Positions 10,518 to 23,285 of a stretch of DNA of 64,000 bases are shown in pieces. The translations under genes were made by a program, and so were the position numbers. The stretch's first letter is position 1; each line of letters opens with the position of its first letter. Origin of the DNA: Chimonanthus salicifolius (lineage: Eukaryota > Streptophyta > Magnoliopsida > Laurales > Calycanthaceae); the NCBI GenBank assembly GCA_013350335.1, contig CM023539.1, positions 68,964,781 through 69,028,780 of the forward strand, read 5' to 3'. Under the pieces are notes generated by a model, which was not told the origin of the DNA, did no database searches, and was given only the letters and a program-made list of their open reading frames with translations.

Positions 10518-13500
10518 GTTTTAGGGTTTTAGGGTTTTCGATTTATGGCTTTGGGGTTTAGGGTTTTAGGGCTTTAGGGTTTTGGTGGTTTAGGGTTTTA
10601 GGGGTTTAGGGTTTAGGGATTAGGGTTTTAGGCGTTTTGGGTTTTAGAGTTTAGGGTTTTTTGGTTTTAGTGTTTTGGATTTTACGGGTTTAGGGTTTTT
10701 GTTTTTAGTGTTTTAGGGTTTTAGGATTTTGAGTTTAGGGTTTTAGGATTTCAGGGTTTTAGGGTTTTAGGGGTTTAGGGTTTAGGATTTAGGGTTAAGG
10801 GATTTAGGGTTTTAGGGTTTATGGTTTAGGGTTTTGGGCTTTAGGGTTTTAGGTTTAGAGTTTCGGGTTTAGCGTTTTATGGTTTGGGGTTTAGGATTTT
10901 AGGGTTTTAGGGGTTTAGGGTTTTAGGGTTTAGTATTTAGGGTTAAGGGATTTTGGGTTTTTGGGTTTAGGGTTTAGGGTTTTCAAGGTTTAGGTTTTAA
11001 GATTTAGGGTTTAGGGTTTAGGATTTAGGGTTTTAGGATTTTAGGGGTTTATGGTTTTAGGGTTTAGGGTTTAAGGTTTAGTGTTTTGAGTTTAAGGTTT
11101 TAGGATTTTAGTGTTTTAGAGTTTAGGGTTTTTGGTTTTAGAGGTTTAGGCTTTAGGGTTCAGGGTTTAGGGTTTAGGGTTTAGGGTTTTAGGGTTTTAG
11201 GATTTTATGGGTTTAGGGTATATGGTTTAGGGTTTAGGGCTCAGGGTTTAGGGATTTGGGCTTTGGACTTTAGGGTTTTAGGGTTGAGGGTTTTAGGGTT
11301 TAGGATTCGGGGTTTTTAGGGTTTAGTATTTAGGGTTTATGGTTTTAGGGTTTTATGGACATAGGGTTTAGGGTTTTAGTGTTTTTTGGGTTTTTGATTT
11401 AGGGTTCAGGGTTTTAGGTTTATGGTTTAGGGTTTTGAGTTTAGGTTTTAAGGTTTTGGGTTTAGGGTCTAGGGTTTTAAGGTTTAGGCTTTAGGGTTTA
11501 GGGTTTTAGGTTTTTAAGATTTTAGGGTTTAGGGTTTTAAGGGTCTAGGGTTTTTGGATTTAGGATTTAGGGTATTGACGTTTTAGGGTATCTCGATTTA
11601 GGGTTTTAGGGTTTTAGGGGTTTAGGGTTTAGGGTTTAGGGTTGAGTATTTAGGTTTTAGGATTTAGGGTTTAGGGTTTATTTTTTACAGCTTAGGGCTT
11701 TAAGGTTGAGGGTTTTAGGGGTTTAGGGTTTAGGGTTTTAGTGGTTTAGAGTTTAGGGCTTAGGGTTTAGGGTTTAGGTTTTGGTTTTTGGGTTTTATGA
11801 TTTTAGGATTTAGGGTTTAGGGTTTTAGGTGTTTAGAGTTTTAGGGTTTAGGTTTCGGATTTAGAGTTTAGGTTTTAGGGTTTTAGGATTTAGGGTTTAG
11901 GGTTTTAGGGATCTAGTGTTCAAGGTTTACGGTTTTAGGGTTTAGGGTTTTAGGGGTTTAGGGTTTAGGATTTTGGGTTTAGGGTTTTAGGATTTTAGGG
12001 ATTAGGGTTTAGGGTTTTAGGGATCTAGCATTTAAAGTTTCCGGTTTTAAGGTTTACAGTTTAGGGTTTTAGGATTTTAGGGTTCAGGGTAGGGTTTTAG
12101 GGTTTTGGGTTTAGGGTTTAGGGTTTAAGGTTTTAGGGTTTTAGGGTTTAGGGTTTTAGGGTTTAGGATTTAGGGCTTTCGGGTTTAGTGTTTTAGGGTT
12201 TAGGGTTTTGGGTTTTGCGTTTTGAGGTGTAGGGTTTAGGGTTTAGGGTTTGGGGTTTAGGGTTTAGGGATTAGGGTTTAGGGCTTAGGGCTTAGGGTTT
12301 AGGGCCTCAGGGTTTTAGGGTGTTGGGGTGTTTAGGGTTTAGGATTTAGGGTTTTAGTGGTTTAGGGTTTAGGGTTTAGGGTTTAGGGTTTTGGGGTTCA
12401 GGGTAGGGTTTTAGTGTTTTGGGTTTAGGGTTTACGGTTTAGGGTTTAGGGCTTAGGGTTTAAGGTTTTAGGGTTTTAAGGTTTAGGGTTTTAGGGGTTT
12501 AGGATTTTAGGAACTAGGGTCTTAGGGTTTAGGGTTTTAGGGATCTAGCGTTTAGGGTTTACGGGTTTAGGGTTTTGGGTTGTAGGGTTTTAGGGGTTTA
12601 GGGTTTAGGGTTTAGTGTTTTAGGGTTTTAGGGTTTAGGGTCTTAGGGTTTTAGGGATTCCGGGTTTTAGTTGTTTAGGATTTTAGGGTTTAGGGTTTTA
12701 GGGTTTAGGGTTTAGGGTCTACAGTTTAGGGTTTTGGGTTTTGGGTTTATGGTTTAGTGTTCAGGGTTTAAGGTTTATGGTTTTAGGGTTTTAAGGTTTA
12801 GGGTTTTAGGATTTTAGGATTTAGGGTTTTTGGGTTTTAGGGTTTAGGATTTAGGGTTTTCGAGTTTAGTGTTTTAGGGTTTAGAGTTTTGGGTTTTGTG
12901 TATTAGGGGTGTAGGGTTTAGGGGTTAGGGTTTTGGGTTTAGGTTTATGGGTTTAGGGATTAGGGTTTAGGGTTTAGGGCTTAGGGTTTAGGGCTTTCGG
13001 GTTTTAGGGTGTTAGGGTTTAAACTTCTTAGGGTTTTAGGATTTGGGATTTACGGTTTTCGAGTTTAGTGTTTTAGGGATTAGGGTTTAGGGTTTTAGGG
13101 TTTTAGGGTGCTAGGGTTTAGGGTTTAGGATTTAGGGTTTTAGAGTTTTGGGTTGTGGGTTTAAGGTATTAGGATTTTAGGGTTTTGGGGTTAAGCGTTT
13201 AGGGTTTAGGGTTTAGGGTTTTAGGGGTTGAGTGTATTAGGGTTTTGGGTTTAGGGTTTAGGGTTTAGGGGTTTAGGGGTTTAGGGTTTTAGAGTTTTTG
13301 GGTTTAGGGTTTTGGGTTTAGGTTTGGTCTTTAGGGTTTTAGGGTTTTAGGGTTTTGGCTTTTTGGCTTAGGTTTGGTTTTTAGGTTTTTACGGATTAGG
13401 GTTTTAGGGGTTTAGGGTTTACGGTTTTATGGGTTTAGGGTTTTAGGCTTTAGGGTTTAGGGTTTAGGGTTAAGGGTTTAGGGTATAGGATTTTAGGGTT

Positions 13501-13665
13501 TTAGAGTTTGAGGGTTTAGGGTTTTGGGGATTTCGGGTTTTAGGGGTTTAGGGTTTAAAGTCTAGGTTTTAGGGTTTAGGGTTTGGTGTTTAGGCTTAGA
13601 GTTTTAGGGTTTTGGGGTCATGGTTAGGGCTTTGGGTTTTAGGGTTCGGGGTTTTAGGGTTTAGG
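10518..13665 (+). repeat. Degenerate telomere-type array between hAT and solo LTR
   Basis: Continuous TTTAGGG/TTTTAGGG variants with the G-rich strand on +. It starts with the right target duplication of the hAT element (10518-10525) and ends with the left TTAGG duplication of the solo LTR (13661-13665). It includes one copy of a ~1.3-kb segment (roughly 11300-12620, marked by three GGGATCTAG sites) that is present twice in the right arm. No gene is seen. Confidence 0.92.
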
Positions 13666-15367
13666 TGTCACACCCCGAACCCAGATGTGGGCCCGGAACG
13701 CGACTAAATTTTTTTTTTTAAACAATAAACTCTAATCACCCATCGTCATGACTAGGCTGGATCTTCAAGTTTACCCAAAACCCGATCCTAGAAAATGTCA
13801 CACGTGCTTTTCACACATGGACTCAAACATATACCATATGTCCCATATACAATCCATATCACACAACGGATATTTTTATCCATCAGCGTTACGCACGAAA
13901 ACATAGTGGATATAATGTATACGACATTAAAACAACGACATTAAAACTTACAGATATAAGTTTCTTACGCCACATGAGGCATATTTATTACAAATACTCA
14001 AACATATTTAAGCAAACAAATGGTTTCCATGTGCGGAAAACCTTAGGAACTTCTAAGTTCCTACTTTCAACGAGGCACCACTGGTCCCTCCAATCCCTCC
14101 TCTGGTTCAGATCCTGCATTGTAAGGGACGTGAGCAACAGCCCAGTGGGGAGAACTCACCATAAAATCCAATATACAATATTCATGGAATAAATAACAAT
14201 GCATATTCCATAAATGAAACGCAGTTAATCCACTTAACTCATTTTCACCATAACATCCAACATATTATATGAAACAATAAATAATGCATGTTTCATGAAT
14301 GCAATGCGGTTAATCCACTTAACCCATTTTCACCCTAGGATCATCTTCTAAGGTTTTTACTCAGATTGTATTGTTAACACCGGGGTCGGTCCCCAGCCAT
14401 GTTACAACACCGGGGTCAGCCCCCATTCAAAGTTCCAACCAGAACTAATATTAATTCCTCCACGGAAATAATATAGCAACTTGCAAGTGCATAAGGTCTC
14501 CACGACCCGGTCTACTAGCCCATCCAACACCAACGGTTGATGGCGGTCGACCACAGCCTACTAACACGTCCAACCCAACGGTTCGCAAACGGTGTTCGGC
14601 TAATCTCAGCAATTATAGCCCAACGGCAAATATCAAACTTTACCAAGTTATTATCTTCCACAGATTTAACTTATGAAAATAATTATCACATGCAAATGTC
14701 AAATGCATGATAATGCATGATTTCCAATGCCCTCCTTACACAGGGACTTATTCTGAGAGAACCACCATATTTCAGCCTTACCGTTTGGTGTCTCAAATAC
14801 CAATACAATAAATCAATAAAATAATCAATATCACACCAACATATAAAACTGGATTTAATAACATGAATGCCTTCACCCAGTTTTTACCCGACAATTTCCA
14901 GACATTCCATGGGTCCATACTGCGTTAGAGACTACAAGTCCTCGACTCCCCGACACCATTTTAACACCTACGTTCTAAACAGTTAGAACATTTACATCCC
15001 TTACATGTAGGCAGTGTCAGGTCTCGTATTCTGGACCTATATAGCCTTTTCCATCTTTAATTGACCATGGTCCCATTTTAGTCTGGTGTTAGTGGGTTTA
15101 ACATATAACACAATACAAGTGTTGGTTCGAGTCTCCTCACCTTCTCCGGTTGAGTTTTTTACAAAAAATCTGTAAGATAGAGTAAAATGTATAAATTTTC
15201 TATTTGTCAGTATATACGCATAATAATTTCCCAAACCCCGTGCTATTTTTTTCCAGAAAACATGATATGTGTAATGAGTCACCTAGGCTCTTTCTATTCC
15301 TTTAAATTATGTCAGAAAGTTAGTTGTCAGCCATCCAAAACATTACAATAAAATGAAAGATATAAAG

Positions 15368-15640
15368 TACTCAGTGCCTTCTCTTGTCTTCTGGAGAAAG
15401 GACCATGGAGACGTATTGTGAGAGGCCCAGAGGGTACAGAGACAGTAAAGTAAATAAAAGTACTCAGTGCCCTATCCTCGTATTGTCTTCTGGAAGAAGG
15501 ACGTATTGAGAATATGGCCCAGAGGGTACAGAGACAGTAAAGTAAATAAAAGTACCCAGTGCCCTATCCTCGTATTGTCTTCTAGAAGAAGGACGTATTG
15601 AGAATATGGCCTAGAGGGTACAGTACAGGAATTTAAACAC
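15368..15640. repeat. ~92-bp tandem triplication inside the solo LTR
   Basis: Three consecutive units start at TAC(T/C)CAGTGCC at 15368, 15461 and 15553 (spacings 93 and 92 bp). Each contains TTGTCTTCT, then GACGTATTG and GAGGGTACAG. The second and third units are nearly identical and the first is more diverged, so the array grew in two steps. Confidence 0.88.
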
Positions 15641-16117
15641 ACAAGGCGGAAAAATAAACACACAATAGTCAGCTGGGGTTAATCTTTTCCCCGATTTTAC
15701 TTAGGGTCAAAAATTATATTTTGAACGTAAAATAATACGAATCTTGAGGGTAAAATTTAAATTTTAAGAGGAAATCTATTTTTCCTCCATTTTAAAAAAT
15801 CTCATTTTTTGAACCCCAATACTAAGCTATTTTACTCTTAATTTGCTATGGAGTTAATAAAAATAAAAATAGAATTATTTCGATACCTTGGGTGCAAAAT
15901 TCTGTATAAGATTGACTAAATTTGAAAACCTTTAAAAGAATTCAAGAAACTCGATCGTTCGGCTGCTGCTGGTATGGCCAAAGCAAGAGAAAAGAAAATA
16001 GGAAAGAAAAGAAAATGGGAGAGAGAGGGCTTGCTGTTTTTTTGAAAGAGAGAGAGGGAGCAAAACGGCAAAAGAGTTTCTTTTTTCTTTACCTTCTGCC
16101 TTCCTCGCCGATTACTC

Positions 16118-16127
16118 CTATTTATAG
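16118..16127 (-). promoter_or_regulatory. TATA box of the solo LTR
   Basis: On the minus strand the sequence reads CTATAAATAG, a canonical plant TATA box. It is followed about 60-110 bases downstream by a CT-rich stretch typical of plant leaders. This supports minus-strand LTR orientation, with U3 at 16130-17201. Confidence 0.6.
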
Positions 16128-17201
16128 GCAGCCGTATGAATTTTTTTATCATACAGGTTGCCGAAGCTATTCATAGGTTTATAGGTTTTTTTAATAACTC
16201 TGCATTTATTGTTATATATTTTATAATTACTATTCCAACTACCACCAACCGCATAGGCAATTGGCGGTGTTATAATCTTCCAACACACCTACAAGCTACA
16301 TCCGTAGCTTTAAAATTCATCTTTCATCTGTTTCTGATATTATTTTATAATATAATATTAGTTTATTCTTTTTACTATTTACATCTATGTCCTTTCTTTT
16401 ATCGGGGTATTTCAGGGTCTCACTAAATTGATACAATTAGTTCAGTAGGTCAGGTATTAAAATCTGAGTATGGTATTAAAATTTGGAGTGAAATCTATCT
16501 CAAAAACCCAGTGTTTTTGCTAAAAATCACCGTTTTAAGAAAATCTCCTAATCTTCAAGATCCTTTTTGAAAGTATCTAACCTTATAGTTTGATAGAGTA
16601 AATTTGTCTGATAAAAACATTCTAAAGTTTCAAAGGGTTTTGAAGTCAAAAACCACATTTTCTAAGTGAAAGAATATTCAACGGCCCATATTTCATGGCT
16701 TAAAATAAATATCAAAAACTAACTATTTTAGAGTGTCAAGAAATAAACAGCTTAATTATATTACAGATTGAGTACTGATTCTCTCTGTATATTTTTAGGA
16801 CTTCCTCTACCCTGTTAAATTGGGGTTTTACCACTTTAAAACTTAGGGGTAAAATAAATTAGTGAAATTATAGCGAGATTGGCATGTTATTAGGTCCGGA
16901 ATTTAAAAATAATGTATAATCTAAAATTTGAAGTTCAAAGTAAGTCAAATGACTGAGTTTATACAGCGGCTAAGGTTTAAGCCTAAAATAATATTATTAT
17001 TATATTCGTAACTCACTTATATATCTTTGAAACTTAATTAAAAGAGTTACCGGATTCGGATCAAGTCAAATTTAGATCCGTTAAAAAACTTATTTGATAC
17101 ACTTTACGATTAGAGGAAAATATTTCATAATTAACGGATAAAATTATTTAATTAATCCTAATTAATCATAATTAACTCCTAAATTGGGCTGGGATATTAC
17201 A

Positions 17202-20200
17202 TTAGGGTTTGGGGTTTAGGCTTAGAGTTTTAGGGTTTTGGGGTCATGGTTAGGGCTTTGGGTTTTAGGGTTCGGGGTTTTAGGGTCTTAGGGTTTTAGG
17301 TTAAGGGTTTTGTGTTTTAAGGTTTGGGGTTTCGGTTTTTAAGGTTTTAGGTTTAGGGTTTAGGGTTTTAGGTTTAGGGTATAGGGTTTTAGGGTTTAGG
17401 GTTTTAGGGTTTTAGGGGTTTAGGATTTAGGTTTTAGGGTTTTAGGGTTTAGGGTTAGGTTTAGGTTTTACGGTTTAGGCTTTTAGGTTTTGGTTTTAGG
17501 GTTTTAGGCTTTAGTGTTTATGGTTTAGGGTAGTGTTTTAGGGTTTAGGTTCTTAGGGGTTTAGGGTTTAGCGTTTCGGGTTTAGGGTTTAATGTTTATG
17601 GTTTTAGGGTTTTGAAGGGGTTTAGGATTTTAGTGTTTAGGGTTTTAGGGTTTTAGGATTTTAGGGTATTGGGTTGAAGGGTATTTTAGTGTTTTGGATT
17701 TTAGGGTTTTAGGATTGTAGGGTTTAGGATTTAGGGTTTTAGGTGTAGGGTTTTAAGGTTTCGTGTTTAGGGTTTTGAGGGTTTAGTGGTTAGGGTTTAG
17801 GGTTTAGGGTTTAGGGATTAGGGTTTAGGGTTTAGGGTCATAGGGTTTTAGGGTTTAGGATTTAAGGTTTTAGGGTTTAGGGTTTAGGGTTTTAGGAGTT
17901 TAGGGTGTAGGCTTTAGGGTTTAGGGTTTTGGTTTTAGGATTTAGGGATTAGGGTTTTCGATTTAGGGCATAGGGTTTAGGGTTTTCGTTTTAGGATTTA
18001 GGGATTAGGGTTTTGGATTTAGGGCATAGGGTTTAGGGCTTCAGGGTTTTAGGGTGTAGGGTTTAGGGTTTTAGGGTTTAAAGTATTTGGATTTTATGGT
18101 TTTCAGGTTTGGGGTTATATGTTTTAGGGCTTAGGATTTAAGGTTTAGGGTTTTAGGGGTTGTGTGTATTAGGGTTTAGGGTCTTAGGGTTTTGGGTTTT
18201 AGGGGTTGTGTGTATTAGGGTTTTGGGTTTAGGGACTTAGGGTTATGGGTTTTAGGGTTTTAGGGTTATAGGGTTTTAGGATTTAGGGTTTGGGGTTTAG
18301 GGTTGAGGGTTTAGGGGTTGAGGGGTTTAGGATTTAGGGTTTTGGGTTTTGGTTTGGTTTTTGGGTTTTAGGGTTTAGAGTTTTTCGTTTAGGTTTGGTT
18401 TTTAGGGTATTAGGGATTAGGGTTTTACGGGTGTAGGGGTTTAGGGTTGTAAGGGTTTAGCATTTAGGATTTAGCGTTTAGAGTTAAGGGTTTAGGGTTT
18501 AGGGTTTTAGGGTTTAGGGTTTTTTGGTTTTAGGGATTTCGGGTTTTAGGGATTTAGGGTTTTTGGGATTTAGGGTTTAAGGTTTTGGCTTTAGGGTTTA
18601 GGGTTTAGTGTTTTTTGTTTAAGTTTGGTTTTTAGGGTTTTACGGGTCTAGAGGTTTAGGGTTGTAGGGGTTTAGGGTTCTTGGGTTTTAGGGATTTCAG
18701 GTTTTATGGGTTTAGGGTTTTAGGGATTTAGGGTTTAAGGTTTAGGTTTTAGGGTTTAGGGTTTAGGGCTTAGGGTTCAGGGTTAGGGTTTAGGGTTTTT
18801 GGGGTCAGGGTTTTAGGGGTCTTAGGGTTTTTGATTTAGGGTTTAGAGTTTTAGTGCTTTAGGTTTAGGGTTTAGGGTTTTAGGTTTAGAGTTTAGGGTT
18901 TTAGGGTTTTTGGGGTTTAAGGTTTTAGGGTTTAGGTTTTAGGGTTTTATGGTTTTAGGGTTTAGGGTTAGGTTGAGGTTTTAGCGTTTAGGCTTTTAGT
19001 TTTAGGTATTTGGGTTTTAGGGTTTAGGGTTTTAGGTTTACGGCTTTAGCGTTTTAGGGTTTAGTGTGGTGTTTTAGGGTTTAGGATTTTAGGGCTTTAG
19101 GGTTTAGGGTTTAATGTTTAAGTTTTTAGGGGTTTTGGGTTTAGGGTTGTAGGGGTTTAGGATTTTAGGTTTTAGGGTTTAGGGTTTAGGGCTTAGGGTT
19201 TATGGTTTAGGGCTTTGGCTTGACGTTTAGGGTTTAGGGTTTAGGGTTTAGTGTTTTTGGATTTTAGGGATTTCGGATTTTAGGGGTTTAGGGTTTTATG
19301 GATTTAGGGTTTAAGGTTTAGATTTTACGCTTTAGAGTTTAGGGCTTAGGGTTTGAGGGTTTTAGGGTTCAGGGTTAGGGTTTAGGGTTTAGGATTTTAG
19401 GGTCTTAGGATTTTAGGTTTAGGGTTTTAGTGTTTTAGGTTTTGGGTTTAGTGTTTTAGGGTTTTAGGTTTTAGGATTCTAGGGGTTTAGGGTTTAGGTT
19501 TTTGGGTTTTACTGTTTTAGGATTTAGGGTTAGGTTGAGGTTTTAGGGTTTAGGCTTTTAGTTTTAGGTATTTGGATTTTAGGCTTTAGGGTTTAGGGTT
19601 TAATGTTTAAGGTTTTAGGGGTTTAGGGTTGTAGGGTTTTAGGATTTTAAGTTTTAGGGTTGTAGGGGTTTAGGACCTTAGGGTTTAGGGTTTTAGGGTT
19701 GAGGATTTTGGGTTTTAGGGTTTAGGGTTTTAGGGTTTAGGGTTTAGGGTTTAGGGTTTTAAGGGTTTAGTGTTTAGGGTTTAGGGTTTAGGGTTTAGGT
19801 TTTAGGGTTTAGGGATTAGGGATTAGGGTTTAGGGTTTTAGGGTTCATGGTTTAGGGATTAGTGTTTTAGGGGTTTAAGATTTTAGGGCTTAGGGTCTTA
19901 GGGTTTTAGGGTGTAGGGTTTGGGGTCAAGGGTTTAGGGTTTAGGTTTTAGAGTTTAATGATTAGGGTTTAATGTTTAGGGCTTAGGGTAGGGCTTCACG
20001 GTTTTAGGGTTTAGGGTTTAGGTTTTAGGGTTTAGGGTTTAGGGTGTAGGGTTTAGTGTTTTAGGGTTTTAGGGTTTTGGGTTTAGGGTTTAAGGTATTA
20101 GGATTTTAGGGATTTCGGGTTTACGTTTATATGTTTTAGGGTTTAGGATTTAGGGTTTAGGGTTTTGGGTTTTAGGAGTTGAGTGTATTAGGGTTTAGGG

Positions 20201-23200
20201 TTTAGCGTCTTAGGGTTTTGGGTTTTAGGGTTATAGGATTTTAGCGTTTAGGGTTTAGGGTTTGGAGTTTAGGGTTTAGGGTTTAGGAGTTTAGGGGTTT
20301 AGGGTTTTAGGATTTTAGGGTTTACGGTTTAGGTTTGGTTTTTAGGGTTTTAGGGTTTAGGGTTTTTGGTTTAGGTTTGGTTTTTAGGGTTTTAGGGATT
20401 AGGGTTTTAGGGGTTTAGGGGTTTAGGGTTTAGTGTTTGGGGTTTAGGGTTTAGGGTTTTAGGGTTTTAGAGTTTAGGTTTTAGGGTTTAGGGTTTAGGG
20501 CTTAGGGCTTAGGGTTTTAGGGTTCAGGGTTAGGGTTTAGGGTTTTAGGGTTAAGGGTTCTAGGGTCTTAGGGTTTTAGGTTTAGGATTTAGGGTTTTAA
20601 GGTTTAGGGTTTCAGTTTTTAAGGTATTAGGTTTAGGGTTTACGGTTTTAGGTTTAGGGTTTAGGGATTTAGGGTTTTAGGGTTTTAGGGTTTAGGGTTT
20701 AGGGTTTTAGGGATTTAGGGTTTTAGAGTTTAGGTTTTAGGGTTTTAGGGTTTAGGGTTTAGGGTTAGGTTTAGGTTTTTGGGTTTAGGCTTTTAGGTTT
20801 AGGTTTTAGGGTTTTAGGCTTTAGGTTTTACGGTTTTGGGTTTTAGGGTTTAGGGTAGCGTTTTAGGGTTTAGGGATTTAGGCTTTAGGGTTTAGGTTTT
20901 ACAGTTTATGATTTTAGGGTTTATGGTTTAGGGTTGAAGGGGTTTAGGATTTTAGGGTTTACAGTTACAGGGTTTAGGATTTATTATTTTAGGCTTTAGG
21001 GATTAGAGTTTTAGGAGTTTAGTGTTTAGGGTTTAGGGTTTACGGTTTAGGGTTTAGCTTTTAGGGTTTAGGGATTGGGATTTAGGATTTTGGGTTTAGG
21101 GCTTTTGGGTTTTCGGTTTACGGTTTTAGGGTTTTACAGTTTTAGGGTTTAGGGTTTTATGGATTTCGGGTTTTAGGCATTTGGGGTTTTAGGGGTTTAG
21201 ATTTTAGGTTTAGGTTTTAGGGTTTAGGGTTTAGGGTTTAGGGTTTTAAGGTTTAGGGCTTCGGTTTTTAAGGTATTAGGTTTTGGGTTTAGGGTTTAGA
21301 GATTTAGGGTTTTATGGTTTAGGTTTAGGGTTTAGGGTTTTAGGGTTAGGGTTTAGGGTTTTAGGGTTTTAGGGTTTTAGGGTTTAGGGTTGTTGGGGTT
21401 AGGATTTTAGGGTTTACGGTTTTAGGGTTTAGGATTTAGGGTTTTAGGGTTTAGGGTTTTAGGGTTTAGGGTTTAGGGTTTTAGGGGTTTAGTGTTTAGG
21501 GTTTAGGGTTTAGGGTTTAGGGTTTATATTTTTGGGTTTAGGGATTAGGATTTAGGGTTTAGGGTTTAGGGCTTTTGGGTTTTCGGGTTTTAGGGTTTTA
21601 CAGTTTTAGGATTTAGGGGTTTAGGGTTTTATTGTTTTCGGGTTTTAGGGGTTTAGGGTTCTAGGGCTTTGGGGTTTAAAGTTTAGGTTTTAGGGTTTAG
21701 GGTTTAGGGTTTAGGGCTTAGGGTTTCAGGGTTAGGGTTTAGGGTTTTGGGGTTAGGGTTCTAGGGTCTTAGGGTTTTAGGTTTAGGGTTTAGGGTTTTG
21801 AGGTTTAGGGTTTCATTTTTTATGATATTAGGTTTAGGGTTTGGGGTCTTAGGTTTAGGGTTTAGAGATTTAGGGTTTTAGGGTTTAGGGTTTAGGGTTT
21901 TAGGGGTTTAGTGTTTAGGGTTTAGGGTTTAGGGTTTAGGGTTTATGTTTTAGGGTTTAGGGATTAGGATTTAGGGTTTAGGGCTTTTGGGTTTTCGGGT
22001 TTTAGGGTTCTACAATTTTAGGATTTAGGGGTTTACAATTATATGGTTTTCGGGTTTTAGGGTTTTTGGGGTTTAGGGTTTAAGGTTTAGGTTTTAGGGT
22101 TTAGGGTTTAGGGCTTAGGGTTTTAGGGTTCAGGGTTAGGGTTTAGGGTTTTGGGGTTCAAGGTTCTGGGGTCTTAGGGGCTTTGGTTTAGGGTTTAGGG
22201 TTTTGAGGTTTAGGGTTTCGTTTTTTATGGTATTAGGTTTAGGGTTTAGGGTCTTAGGTTTAGGGTTTAGAGATTTAGGGTTTTAGGGTTTAGGTTTTGG
22301 GTTTAGGATTTAGGGTTTAGGGTTTTAGGGTTTTAGGGTTTAGGGTTTAGGGTTTTGGTTTTATCGTTTTTAAGGATTTGGGTTTTAAGGGTTTAGGGTT
22401 TTTAAGGGATTAGGGTTTTAGGGATTTAGCGTTTAAGGTTTAGGGTTTTAGGGTTTTGGGGTTTAGGGTTTTTAAGGGATTAGGGTTTTATGGTTTTAGG
22501 GTTTTAGGGATTTAGCGTTTAAGGTTTAGGGTTTTAGGGTTTTGGGGTTTAGGGTTTTAGGGTTTTAGGGTATAGGATTATGGGTTTCGGGTTTTAGGGG
22601 TTTAGGGTTTCGGGGTTTAGGGTTTTTGGGTTTGGGTTTAGGGTTTTAGGGGTTTAGAGTTTATGGTTTTTGGTTTTAGAGGTTCAGGGTTTAGGGTTAT
22701 GGGTTTAGGGCTTTGGACTTTAGTGTTTTAGGGTTTTATGGTTTAGGGTTTAGGGTTCAGGGTTTTAGGGTTTAGTGTTTAGGGTTTAGGGTTTTAGGAT
22801 TTTATGGATATAGGGTTTAGGGTTTAGGGTTTAGGGCTTTAGGGGTTTTTTAGTTTTTGATTTAGGGTTTAGGTTTTAGGCTTATGGTTTAGGGTTTCGG
22901 GTTTAGGTTTTAGGGTTTTTGGTTTAGGGTCTAGGGTTTTAGGGTTTAGGGTTTAGGGTTTAGGGTTTTAGGGTTTTAAGATTTTAGGGTTTAGGATTTT
23001 AGGGTCTAGGGTTTTAAGGGTCTAGGGTTTAAGGGTTTAGGGTTTAGGGTTTAGGGTTTTAGGGTTTTAGGGTTTAGGGTTTAGGGTTTAGCGTTTAGGG
23101 CTTAAGGGTTTTAGGGTATTAGGGTTTTAGGTTTTAGGGTTTAGGGTTTTGGGTTTAGGGTTTTTGGGCTTTAGGGATTTCGAGTTTTAGGGTTTTTGTG

Positions 23201-23285
23201 TTTTAAGGATTTAGGGTTTAAGGTTTAGGTTTTAGGGTTTAGGGTATTGTGTTTTTGGTTTAGGTTTGGTTTTTAGGGTTTTAAT
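17202..23285 (+). repeat. Degenerate telomere-type array between solo LTR and gypsy element
   Basis: About 6.1 kb of TTTAGGG/TTTTAGGG variants on +. The corresponding right-arm interval (45402-47591) is only about 2.2 kb. By eye the right arm passes from sequence like 22980-23285 directly to sequence like 18950-19600, so most of the extra length lies around 19600-22980. That part shows ~0.45-kb higher-order periodicity: a GGGCTTTTGGGTTTTCGG block recurs near 21096, 21568 and 21983. No gene is seen. Bases 23281-23285 (TTAAT) are the outer target duplication of the gypsy element. Confidence 0.9.

Larger units (their letters stand above)
13666..17201 (-). mobile_element. Solo LTR of a Ty3/gypsy-type retrotransposon
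   Basis: The 3536-bp insertion begins TGTCACACCCCGAACCC and ends GGGATATTACA. It therefore has TG...CA ends with short inverted similarity, and is flanked by a perfect 5-bp target duplication TTAGG (13661-13665 and 17202-17206). It contains no reverse transcriptase, gag or other credible coding region, as expected for an LTR left after LTR-LTR recombination. A strong TATA box on the minus strand suggests minus-strand orientation. Multi-kilobase LTRs with such termini are typical of plant Ty3/gypsy elements. The right arm carries the unoccupied target site. A nonautonomous element without coding capacity is an alternative. Confidence 0.8.

Noticed and set aside
15916..16152. A 78-codon minus-strand frame with a hydrophobic stretch in the solo LTR
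   Set aside because: It overlaps the CT-rich leader just downstream of the TATA box; low complexity explains the hydrophobic run.
13570..17290. A ~76-bp direct repeat around the solo LTR as a long target duplication
   Set aside because: The right arm has the repeat in tandem without the insertion; the true duplication is the 5-bp TTAGG.
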